In this document: one piece after another, positions 34,280-41,739 of the stretch
How positions within the stretch are numbered: the first letter of the stretch is position 1
Layout: every line of letters starts with the position of its first letter
From: Paenirhizobium cremeum
GTDB taxonomy: Bacteria > Pseudomonadota > Alphaproteobacteria > Rhizobiales > Rhizobiaceae
Direction: 5' to 3'
DNA: 64,000 nt
NCBI RefSeq assembly: GCF_022884085.1
Contig: NZ_JAGGCS010000016.1
Coordinates: 54,413 to 118,412, forward strand
Position numbers and translations under genes: made by a program
Notes under the pieces: model-generated
What the model saw: the letters and a program-made list of their open reading frames with translations, nothing else
Told to the model about the DNA's origin: nothing
Database searches by the model: none

Positions 34280-35085
34280 GCGATATCCTCAAGGTCGAAA
34301 ACCTGACGATCAGGGCAGGCGGGCGTGTGCTCGTCTCCGACGTATCGTTCTCCGTTTCGGCCGGCGAACGCGTTGGCCTGATCGGAGAATCCGGTTCGGG
34401 AAAGTCGCTAACCGCGCTCGCCGCCATCGGTCTTCTCGCGGATGGCATGTCTGCTGAAGGTTCGGTTCGTCTCGGTGACAGAGAGGTCATCGGCGCGTCT
34501 GACCGCGAACTCGTTCCGCTTCGGGGGGATGTCGCCGCAACCGTGTTTCAGGAGCCGTTGACCGCGCTCGATCCGCTGATGAAGATCGGGCGGCAGGTGG
34601 CGGAAGTGGTGCGCCGCCGCCGTCGCCGGGATGACTTGAGCCTCGACAGGTCGGCCGTCGATGGTGAAGTGATCGGCCTGCTGGAGCGCGTGCTTCTGCC
34701 GGATCCGGCGCGCATCGCAAATTCCTGGCCGCATGAGATTTCCGGCGGCCAGCGCCAGCGCGCGGCCATCGCCATGGCGCTTGCCTGCCGGCCCAGGCTC
34801 CTGATCGCGGATGAGCCGACCACCGCGCTCGACGTGACCACCCAGGCGGAAATCCTGAAACTGCTCGAAAGCCTCGTCCGGGAAAGCGGAATGGCGCTAC
34901 TGTTCATCAGCCATGACCTACCGGTGGTGGCGATGGCCGCAGAGCGTGTCGTGGTGCTGCAGCAGGGTAGGCTCGTCGAGCAGGGACCGGTTGGAGAAGT
35001 GTTCCGCCGTCCGCAGCACGCTTACACGCAAGGTCTTCTCGCTGCCGCGCGCTCCTTCGATCAGGCCCTCAGGAGAGCGCTATGA
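34276..35085 (+). CDS. Peptide/nickel-type ABC ATPase, NikD/DppD-like
   Basis: 269 aa. Walker A GESGSGKSLTA, Q-loop FQEPLTALDPLM, signature ISGGQRQRAAIAMAL, Walker B LLIADEPTTALDVTTQ and the switch His in FISHDLPVV. It ends soon after AYTQGLLAA, so it lacks the C-terminal cysteine-bearing oligopeptide extension of full-length DppD (about 330 aa) and is the length of NikD-type ATPases. Overlaps neighbours by 4 bp. Confidence 0.92.
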   Translation: MSDILKVENLTIRAGGRVLVSDVSFSVSAGERVGLIGESGSGKSLTALAAIGLLADGMSAEGSVRLGDREVIGASDRELVPLRGDVAATVFQEPLTALDPLMKIGRQVAEVVRRRRRRDDLSLDRSAVDGEVIGLLERVLLPDPARIANSWPHEISGGQRQRAAIAMALACRPRLLIADEPTTALDVTTQAEILKLLESLVRESGMALLFISHDLPVVAMAAERVVVLQQGRLVEQGPVGEVFRRPQHAYTQGLLAAARSFDQALRRAL

Positions 35086-35834
35086 CCCTGCTCGAGATGA
35101 AGAACGTCACCTTCGGCTACGGGCGCGGACAGCGCGTGCTTGACGGTGTGAGCCTTAAGGTCGAGGCCGGCCGCAATCTCGGCATTGTCGGTGAATCCGG
35201 TTCCGGCAAGACGACCATGCTGCGCCTGCTGTTGGGGCTGGCGAGCCCTGTCGCAGGCGAGATCGCACTGAAGGGCGGGGCGGTCGATCTTGCAAACCGC
35301 GCGTACATGCGGGATTTCCGGCGTTCGATGCAGGCGGTTTTTCAGGACCCTTACTCCTCGCTCGATCCGCGTCAGTCGGTTTTCGATATCATCGCCGAGC
35401 CGATCCGGTCGCTGAAGACGGGTTTCGATCCGAAACAGGCGGTTGCCGAGGCGCTGGCTTCCGTCGGGCTGCCTGCCGATGCGGCATCCCGCTATCCGCA
35501 CGAATTTTCCGGCGGACAGCGCCAGCGCATCGCGATCGCCCGCGCTATCGTTTCCCGGCCGGAAATCATCCTTGCGGACGAGGTGGTCAGCGCGCTCGAT
35601 CTTTCCACTCGCGTGCGGATCGTCGAGCTCCTGAAAGAGTTGTCGAACACCGTGACGCTGGTGCTGGTATCTCACGACATCAGCCTCGTCGCGCTGCTCT
35701 GCGAGGAACTGGTCATTCTCGAGCGGGGTCGGATCGTGGAAAGCGGCCCGACCCGGGAGATCCTCGCAAACCCGAAGAACGCCTATACAAAGAAGCTGCT
35801 GGCCAGCACACCGCGCTTTCCGGAATACGGTTGA
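35082..35834 (+). CDS. Peptide/nickel-type ABC ATPase, NikE/DppF-like
   Basis: 250 aa. Walker A GESGSGKTTMLR, Q-loop FQDPYSSLDPRQSVFDIIAEP, signature FSGGQRQRIAIARAI, Walker B EIILADEVVSALDLSTR and LVSHDISLV. Note DEVVSALD rather than DEPTSALD, which is common in DppF/NikE. Short C-terminus, as in its partner. Last gene of the importer operon; the next gene is convergent, 52 bp away. Confidence 0.92.
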   Translation: MTLLEMKNVTFGYGRGQRVLDGVSLKVEAGRNLGIVGESGSGKTTMLRLLLGLASPVAGEIALKGGAVDLANRAYMRDFRRSMQAVFQDPYSSLDPRQSVFDIIAEPIRSLKTGFDPKQAVAEALASVGLPADAASRYPHEFSGGQRQRIAIARAIVSRPEIILADEVVSALDLSTRVRIVELLKELSNTVTLVLVSHDISLVALLCEELVILERGRIVESGPTREILANPKNAYTKKLLASTPRFPEYG

Positions 35835-35886
35835 GATTTCATCCGTTCCGGTGTGATCGAAAACGGTGAGAGAAGCCCGGCCGGCC

Positions 35887-37053
35887 TCACTCGATGCCGT
35901 AAACGCCGAGCAGGCTCTTCATGCGTTTTGCCGCAAGCTCCGGCTTGTCGAGTACGTTCGCCCGGTCGGCCAGCCGGAAGATATCGGCATAATGCAGGAT
36001 CCCGCGCGCCGACTGCATGCCGGCCGGCAGGCTGAAATGCGATTGATGCCCGTTCAGCCACGCAAGGAAAACGACACCTGCCTTGTAATATTGGGTCGGG
36101 CTTTCGAAGATCTTGCGGGAGAGGGGTACGGTCGGTTCGATCACCGCGCGGAAGGTTAAGGTATCGCCGGCCGCCAGAGCCGCAAGCGCCTTTGAGGCGG
36201 AGGGGGCGACGGCGTCGAAGATGCCGAGCAGCGCATGGCTGTAGCGCGTGCCGTCTCCCTCGATCAGTTCGGCATAGTTGAAATCGTCGCCGGTGAAGCA
36301 GAGCACGCCTTCCGGCAGGCGGCGGCGCAGTTCGATCTCCTTGGCGTTATCCAGCAGGGAGATCTTGATACCCTCGACCTTGTCCCTGTTCGCCTCGATG
36401 ATATCGATCACGCAATCGAGCGCCGCCTCGAAGCTCTGCGAGCCCCAGTAGCCGGCTAGCTGCGGGTCGAACATCTCTCCCAGCCAGTGGAGAACGACCT
36501 TGTCTTTGGTCTGGGACAGGATGCGTCCGTAGACATAAGCATAATCTTCCGGCGACTTGGCAACGCGTGCCAATGCACGACTCGCCATCATGATGGCGCG
36601 GCCGCCGTGTTTTTCGATGAAGCCGATCTGTTCCTCATAGGCGGCGATGACATCGTCGAGCGAGCGGGTGTCAGCGGGCGCGAGTTGGTCGGTGCCCGCG
36701 CCGCAGGCGAGATCGGCGCCTTTCACCGACCGTGCTTCTGCGAGCGAGCGGCTGATGAGTTCCTGCGCTCCGACCCAGTCGAGGCCCATGCCGCGCTGGG
36801 AAGTGTCCATCGCTTCGGCGATCTTGAAGCCGAGGCTCCATAGATGGTGGCGGAATGCCATGGTCGTTTCCCAGTCGACTTGGGGCCGGTTCCAGGGATC
36901 TGCATCACGAAACGGATCGGAGACGACATGAGCCGCCGCATAGGCAATGCGATTGAAAACCGGCGGCGAGGCGGGGCGGGCAATCGGCGTCCCAACCAGC
37001 TGATACTCGCGAACGGTTTCGCCTTCATCGGGCAGTTTCAGGCTCTCGGTCAT
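35887..37053 (-). CDS. DUF993 family protein (aldolase-like TIM barrel)
   Basis: 388 aa from ATG 37053, with AGAGGAGG 7 bases upstream; a longer frame exists but lacks a ribosome site. The sequence DTSQRGMGLDWVGAQELISRSL, GADLACGAGTDQL, EGIKISLLDNAKEIELRRRLPEGV and VLCFTGDDFNYAELIEGDG matches what I know as DUF993, usually annotated as dihydrodipicolinate-synthase-like. The lysine in GIKISLL is placed like a Schiff-base lysine on a barrel strand (inference). Reaction unknown. It is divergent from a LacI regulator and shares its palindromic operator, tying it to the following oxidoreductase/CoA genes. Confidence 0.82.
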   Translation of the reverse strand: MTESLKLPDEGETVREYQLVGTPIARPASPPVFNRIAYAAAHVVSDPFRDADPWNRPQVDWETTMAFRHHLWSLGFKIAEAMDTSQRGMGLDWVGAQELISRSLAEARSVKGADLACGAGTDQLAPADTRSLDDVIAAYEEQIGFIEKHGGRAIMMASRALARVAKSPEDYAYVYGRILSQTKDKVVLHWLGEMFDPQLAGYWGSQSFEAALDCVIDIIEANRDKVEGIKISLLDNAKEIELRRRLPEGVLCFTGDDFNYAELIEGDGTRYSHALLGIFDAVAPSASKALAALAAGDTLTFRAVIEPTVPLSRKIFESPTQYYKAGVVFLAWLNGHQSHFSLPAGMQSARGILHYADIFRLADRANVLDKPELAAKRMKSLLGVYGIE

Positions 37054-37078
37054 CTTCATCCTCCTCTGAAGTTTTTGC

Positions 37079-37107
37079 TGAATAATTTGGAACGTTCCAA
37101 AATTCAA
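37079..37107 (-). promoter_or_regulatory. Promoter of the DUF993 gene with LacI-type operator in the spacer
   Basis: Minus strand: TTGAAT (37107-37102), a 17-base spacer, then TATTCA (37084-37079). The spacer contains the perfect 16-bp palindrome TTTGGAACGTTCCAAA (37086-37101), the form expected of a LacI-family operator with a central CG. Binding there would block RNA polymerase. Confidence 0.7.
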
Positions 37108-37234
37108 GAAATTTCTTTCGATCAATCAATGATGGTTAAGTGGCGTTGTGGCGGATGATTTGTGGAAAAATTAGAAATATTTCTTCGTTTTTAGCGATCT
37201 AGCTACCTGGCGCAGAGATTCCATGGATTGGCGC

Positions 37235-37264
37235 TTGACATATTTGGAACGTTCCAATTATCTA
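37235..37264 (+). promoter_or_regulatory. Promoter of the LacI-led operon with the same operator in the spacer
   Basis: TTGACA (37235-37240) is followed by the 14-bp palindrome TTGGAACGTTCCAA (37244-37257) and then a TATCTA-like -10 (37259-37264). The operator core is identical to that of the divergent DUF993 promoter, 158 bp away centre to centre, so one repressor probably controls both directions and itself. Confidence 0.7.
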
Positions 37265-37301
37265 GCGCCAAGAACGGACGAAAGTCCCGGGAGGAGAACG
37301 G

Positions 37302-38348
37302 ATGAGCAAGGGACGGGTCACCGTCGTCGATATCGCGAAGGCGGCCGGTGTGTCGAAGTCGACGGTATCGCTCGTCCTGCAGGGTTCTCCTCTCGTAGGG
37401 GAGGCGACCCGGGCCAAGGTCAACTCCGCAATGCGGGATCTCGGTTATGTCTACAATCGCGGTGCGGCCAACCTGCGCCAGTCGAATGCCAAGTCGAAGA
37501 TCGTCGGCGTTGTCGTCAACGATCTGACCAACAGCTTCTTTGCCGAGCTTGCGGTCGGCGTCGACATGGTCGTGCAATCGGCCGGCTTCGTGCAGTTTCT
37601 CGCCAATACCGGAGAGAGCATCGACCGGCAGAGCGAGGTGATCGCCTCGATGCGCGAGCATGGGGTATCGGGCCTGATCGTCTCGCCTGCGCGTGGAACG
37701 GCAGCGAAGGATCTGAAGCCGCTCGTTGCCGCCGGCATTCCGGTTGTGCTTGTGGTGCGCAATGTGCCGGGCGCCAAGGTGTCGTCTCTCGTGTCCGACA
37801 ACCGGGCGGGAACGGAGGCTGCGGTCGAGCATCTGGTTTCACTTGGCCATCGTCGCATCGCCTTTATCGGCGGCTTTGCCGATACCGTGGTCTTTGCCGA
37901 GCGCCTGGAAGGCTATCGCGCGGCCATGGCTGCTGCGGGACTGGAATTCAGCGCGGATCTGGTCGTGCCGTCCGCGCCGTCGCGGGCCGGTGGCGTGGAG
38001 GCGATCGGCCGGGCGATGCTGCTGGCGGAAAAGCCAACGGGTGCAGTCTGTTTCAATGATGCAGCTGCTTTTGGCGTCTGCGATGGTCTTCGGGCGCGGG
38101 GGTTGGAGCCCGGCCGCGACTTCGCCGTCGTCGGTTTCGACGATGTGATCGAGGCGCAGACGGCAGTGCCGGCGCTGACGACGATTGCGGTCGATCCGCA
38201 GGGCATGGGCCGGCGCGCTGCCCAGCTTCTGCTGAAGCAGATCAATGCAGACAAGGCGGATGCGGAAGCAATCACGGGCGCTGTGCGCCTCGTGGTCAGG
38301 GAGAGCTGCGGCGCCGGACAGGGAATATTCGGGAGGAAGATGGCATGA
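37302..38348 (+). CDS. LacI-family repressor of catabolic cluster A
   Basis: 348 aa; GGGAGGAGAACGG precedes the ATG. N-terminal LacI helix-turn-helix and hinge (VTVVDIAKAAGVSKSTVSLVLQ, residues about 6-28, then YVYNRGAANLRQSNAKSKIVG) and a sugar-binding periplasmic-type core (VVVNDLTNSFFAEL, AFIGGFADTVVFAERLEGYRAAM, VVGFDDVIEA). It is the first gene of the operon containing the oxidoreductase, CoA-transferase, crotonase and aldehyde dehydrogenase, and its stop overlaps the next start by 4 bp. Palindromic operators lie in its own promoter and in that of the divergent DUF993 gene. Confidence 0.92.
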   Translation: MSKGRVTVVDIAKAAGVSKSTVSLVLQGSPLVGEATRAKVNSAMRDLGYVYNRGAANLRQSNAKSKIVGVVVNDLTNSFFAELAVGVDMVVQSAGFVQFLANTGESIDRQSEVIASMREHGVSGLIVSPARGTAAKDLKPLVAAGIPVVLVVRNVPGAKVSSLVSDNRAGTEAAVEHLVSLGHRRIAFIGGFADTVVFAERLEGYRAAMAAAGLEFSADLVVPSAPSRAGGVEAIGRAMLLAEKPTGAVCFNDAAAFGVCDGLRARGLEPGRDFAVVGFDDVIEAQTAVPALTTIAVDPQGMGRRAAQLLLKQINADKADAEAITGAVRLVVRESCGAGQGIFGRKMA

Positions 38349-39349
38349 CTGTCCGATGGGGATTGATCGGCGCAAGCACGATTGCCCGTGAGTGGGTGAT
38401 CGATGCGATCCGCGCGGCCGGAGGCGACGTCGTCTCGGTCATGAGCACGAATGCCGAGCGTGGGCAGGCTTACGCCGCGGAAAACGGTATTCCCAAGGCC
38501 GTTACCAGTGTCGAGGAACTTCTGGGCGATGCCTCGGTCGATGCCGTCTACATTTCCACCACCAACGAGCTTCATGCGCCACAGGCGATCGCTGCCGCCA
38601 AGACCGGCAAGCATGTCCTCTGTGAAAAGCCGCTCGCTCTTTCGCTGGAGGATGCGCATGCGATGGCAAAGGCCGCAACCGATGCCGGCGTGATCCTGGG
38701 GACCAATCATCATTTGCGCAATGCCGCCAGCCACACGGCCATGCATCAGGCAATCGCGGATGGCCGGATCGGCAAGCCGCTTTCCGCTCGTGTTTTCCAT
38801 GCGGTCTATCTGCCGCCGCATCTGCAGGGCTGGCGATTGGACAAGCCGCAGGCCGGCGGCGGTGTGATCCTCGATATCACCGTGCACGATGCCGATACGC
38901 TTCGTTTCGTGCTCGGCGAAAATCCGGTCGAGGTGATCGCCTTTTCGCAGACTGGCGGCATGGGCAAGGCGGGTCTGGAAGACGCCGTGATGGGCGTCAT
39001 GCGCTTCGAGTCCGGACTGATCGCCCAATTCCATGACGGCTTTACCACGAAGTTCGCGGAAACCGGTTTCGAGGTGCATGGCACCGAGGGCTCACTGATC
39101 GCTCGCAATGTGATGACCCAGAAGCCGGTGGGTACCGTCGTTCTGCGCGACGCGTCCGGAGAGCACGAGCTGCCTCTCGATCAGCACAACCTCTATGAGA
39201 CGGCGCTCAAGGCTTTCCATGCCGCCGTCGTTGGCGAAGGCAAGCCGTCGGCAACGGCCGAGGATGGCATCTGGTCGCTGGCTACGGGGCTTGCGGTCGT
39301 CGAGGCAGCGAAGGCCAGCCAGGCAGTCAAGGTCGAAACGGGATTTTGA
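38345..39349 (+). CDS. Gfo/Idh/MocA family oxidoreductase
   Basis: 334 aa. The N-terminal Rossmann domain begins TVRWGLIGASTIAREWVIDAI, with the family motif CEKPLALS near residue 95 (the Lys is catalytic in this family), followed by the mixed beta-sheet dimer domain (GGGVILDITVHDADTLRFVLG carries the expected Asp-x-x-x-His pair). NAD(P)-dependent oxidation of a sugar or cyclitol ring is typical. It is coupled to the LacI gene and lies 10 bp before the CoA-transferase gene. Substrate unknown. Confidence 0.9.
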   Translation: MTVRWGLIGASTIAREWVIDAIRAAGGDVVSVMSTNAERGQAYAAENGIPKAVTSVEELLGDASVDAVYISTTNELHAPQAIAAAKTGKHVLCEKPLALSLEDAHAMAKAATDAGVILGTNHHLRNAASHTAMHQAIADGRIGKPLSARVFHAVYLPPHLQGWRLDKPQAGGGVILDITVHDADTLRFVLGENPVEVIAFSQTGGMGKAGLEDAVMGVMRFESGLIAQFHDGFTTKFAETGFEVHGTEGSLIARNVMTQKPVGTVVLRDASGEHELPLDQHNLYETALKAFHAAVVGEGKPSATAEDGIWSLATGLAVVEAAKASQAVKVETGF

Positions 39350-39359
39350 GTTCACGTCC

Positions 39360-40973
39360 ATGAGCAAGCATATTACTCCGGCGGAAGCCGCTGCCCTGAT
39401 CCCCGATGGCGCCATCGTCACCGTTTCCTCGTCGAGCGGTCTCGGTTGCCCTGATCTCATGCTGAAAGCCATCGGCGAGCGCTTCGAGGCGACCGGCCAT
39501 CCACGCGAGATTACCACACTGCATCCGATTGCGGCCGGCGACATGAGCGGCATCAAGGGTGTCGACCATATCGCCCGCAAGGGCCTGCTCGCGCGTATCA
39601 TCGGCGGGTCCTACCCTTCCGGACCTTCGACGGCAGAGCCACCGCTGATCTGGCAGATGATTACCAACAACGAAATTCCGGCCTACAACATTCCCTCGGG
39701 CATCCTGTTCGACATGCATCGCGAAGCCGCTGCGAAACGGCCGGGCGTCCTGACCAAGGTGGGCCTCGAAACCTTCGTCGATCCCGCGCGTCAGGGCTGC
39801 GCCATGAACGAGGCCGCAAGCCGCGAACCGGTGGTAAAAAAGCTGCCGTTCGAAGGCGAGGAATGGCTTTATTTCCCGGCCATCGTGCCGAAGGTCGCAA
39901 TCATCAGGGCAACGACCGCCGACGAGCGCGGCAATCTCACCTATGAACACGAGGGCGCCTATCTCGGTGGTCTCGATCAGGCGCTCGCCGCCCGCAACAA
40001 CGGCGGCATCGTCATCGCCCAGGTCAAGCGGATCACCAAGGAAGGCTCTCTGAAGCCCCATGATGTCCGGGTGCCGGGCATGCTGGTCGATTATGTCGTG
40101 GTCGATCCCGACCAGAAGCAGACGACCCAGACGCTTTACGATCCTGCGATCTCGGGCGAAATCTTCCGCCCGCTGGACAGCTTCCGTGTGCCGGAATTCA
40201 ATATCCAGAAGGTGATTGCCCGCCGGGTCGCACAGGAGCTTGAGGCCGGCAGCGTGGTCAATCTCGGCTTCGGCATTTCGGCAAACGTGCCGCGCGTCCT
40301 GCTGGAAGAAGGTCTGCACGGCTCCGTGACCTGGGCCATCGAACAGGGTGCCGTCGGTGGTGTGCCGCTTCTTGACTTCGCCTTCGGCTGCGCCTCGAAT
40401 GCCGATGCCTTCATGCCGTCTCCTTATCAGTTCACCTATTTTCAGGGGGCAGGCTTCGATGCCTCGCTGTTGTCCTTCCTGGAAATCGGACGCGACGGTT
40501 CGGTCAATGTGTCGAAGCTCGCTTTCCGACCGCATGTGACGGCAGGTGCCGGCGGGTTCGTCGATATCACGGCACGGGCACGGAAGATCGTCTTCTCCGG
40601 CATGTTCAATGCGGGAGCCAAACTTGGCATGGAGAACGGCCAGCTGGTCATCGAGAAGGAAGGCAAGCTTCGCAAGCTCGTAAACGAGGTCGAGCATGTG
40701 ACCTTCTCCGGCAAGCGAGCCATCGAGCAGGGGCAGGACATCACCTATGTCACCGAGCGTTGCGTGATGGAGCTGACGCCCGCCGGTATCGTCGTGACGG
40801 AGATTGCTCCGGGCGTCGATCTTCAGGCCCACATTCTCGACCAGTCGGAATTCCCGCTGATCGTCGCGGATGATCTGAAAGTGATGGACGCCGCTCTCTT
40901 CGCGGAAGCGCCGATCGGCCTCTCACTGCCAACAAAGCCGCAGCGGGTTTTGGAGGGTGTCTTCCATGGCTGA
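39360..40973 (+). CDS. Family I acyl-CoA:acetate/3-ketoacid CoA-transferase (fused alpha-beta)
   Basis: 537 aa from ATG 39360 (the frame runs back into the previous gene but without a proper start). N-terminal alpha-type domain (IPDGAIVTVSSSSGLGCPDL, near residues 15-34; IIGGSYPSGPST) and C-terminal beta-type domain (SVVNLGFGISANVPRVLLEE). Glu328 in TWAIEQGAVGG is the catalytic glutamate that forms the glutamyl-CoA intermediate in YdiF/propionate CoA-transferase. It would activate a carboxylic acid made by the pathway. It overlaps the crotonase gene by 8 bp. Confidence 0.9.
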   Translation: MSKHITPAEAAALIPDGAIVTVSSSSGLGCPDLMLKAIGERFEATGHPREITTLHPIAAGDMSGIKGVDHIARKGLLARIIGGSYPSGPSTAEPPLIWQMITNNEIPAYNIPSGILFDMHREAAAKRPGVLTKVGLETFVDPARQGCAMNEAASREPVVKKLPFEGEEWLYFPAIVPKVAIIRATTADERGNLTYEHEGAYLGGLDQALAARNNGGIVIAQVKRITKEGSLKPHDVRVPGMLVDYVVVDPDQKQTTQTLYDPAISGEIFRPLDSFRVPEFNIQKVIARRVAQELEAGSVVNLGFGISANVPRVLLEEGLHGSVTWAIEQGAVGGVPLLDFAFGCASNADAFMPSPYQFTYFQGAGFDASLLSFLEIGRDGSVNVSKLAFRPHVTAGAGGFVDITARARKIVFSGMFNAGAKLGMENGQLVIEKEGKLRKLVNEVEHVTFSGKRAIEQGQDITYVTERCVMELTPAGIVVTEIAPGVDLQAHILDQSEFPLIVADDLKVMDAALFAEAPIGLSLPTKPQRVLEGVFHG

Positions 40974-41739
40974 GGTTCGCATCGACGTTGAAGGTGCGGT
41001 GGCGATCCTCACCGTTTCCCGCCCCGAGAAGCTAAATGCGCTCGATATCGACATGCTGAAGGCGCTTGCTGCGGCCTGCGACACGGTGGAAGCCGATGGG
41101 CGCATCCGGGTGGCCATCTTGACCGGTGATGGCAAGGCCTTTTCCGCCGGCGGAGACATCAAGGCATGGAGCGGCATGACGGCCAACGAGTTTGGCCATG
41201 CATGGGTTCGCTTCGGCCATCGCGTTTTCGAGCGTCTGGCAACATTACGGGTGCCTCTGATCGCCGCGATCAACGGACATGCGCTGGGTGGCGGGCTCGA
41301 ACTCGCCGGCGTTGCGGATATCAGGATTGCCGAGCGGCAAGTGAAGATCGGTTTGCCTGAAACGAGCCTCGCCATGGTGCCGGGATGGTCGGGAACGCAG
41401 CGGTTGGTGCATCGGTTTGGCGCTCAGGTCGTCAGGCGAATGGTGCTGGGCGGCGAGATGTTCAGCGCGGAAGAAGCGCAGTCGCTCGGTATCATAGATG
41501 CCGTGGTGGACACCGGAACGGTCCTCGATGCCGCGAGGAGCTATGCCGAACGCGTTGCGCAGCGCGGGCCGGCGGCGCTTGAGGTGGCGAAGCTGATGAT
41601 CGCTGTCGCCAATGGAGAAGACGACGGTTCTGCCGTGGAGGCGCTTGGCTCGATCCTCGTTGCCAAGACTGCAGATCTGAAAGAGGGCGTCGCCGCATTT
41701 GGCGAAAAGCGCCCCGCTGTATTCAAGGGAGAGTGGTGA
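40966..41739 (+). CDS. Crotonase-superfamily protein (enoyl-CoA hydratase-like)
   Basis: 257 aa from ATG 40966, with GGAGGG upstream. The CoA-binding and oxyanion-hole segments are present (SAGGDIKAWSGM near 60-71; NGHALGGGLELAGVADIRIA near 103-122). The first catalytic glutamate of rat-type hydratase is kept as Glu132 in GLPETSL, but the position of the second (FGAQVVRRMVLGG) is Arg158. The reaction may therefore differ from simple hydration, for example isomerisation or C-C cleavage. It overlaps the CoA-transferase stop and the aldehyde dehydrogenase start. Confidence 0.88.
   Translation: MAEVRIDVEGAVAILTVSRPEKLNALDIDMLKALAAACDTVEADGRIRVAILTGDGKAFSAGGDIKAWSGMTANEFGHAWVRFGHRVFERLATLRVPLIAAINGHALGGGLELAGVADIRIAERQVKIGLPETSLAMVPGWSGTQRLVHRFGAQVVRRMVLGGEMFSAEEAQSLGIIDAVVDTGTVLDAARSYAERVAQRGPAALEVAKLMIAVANGEDDGSAVEALGSILVAKTADLKEGVAAFGEKRPAVFKGEW

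Noticed and set aside
39327..40832. 501-codon minus-strand frame opposite the CoA-transferase
   Set aside because: Shadow of a gene with clear catalytic motifs on the other strand.
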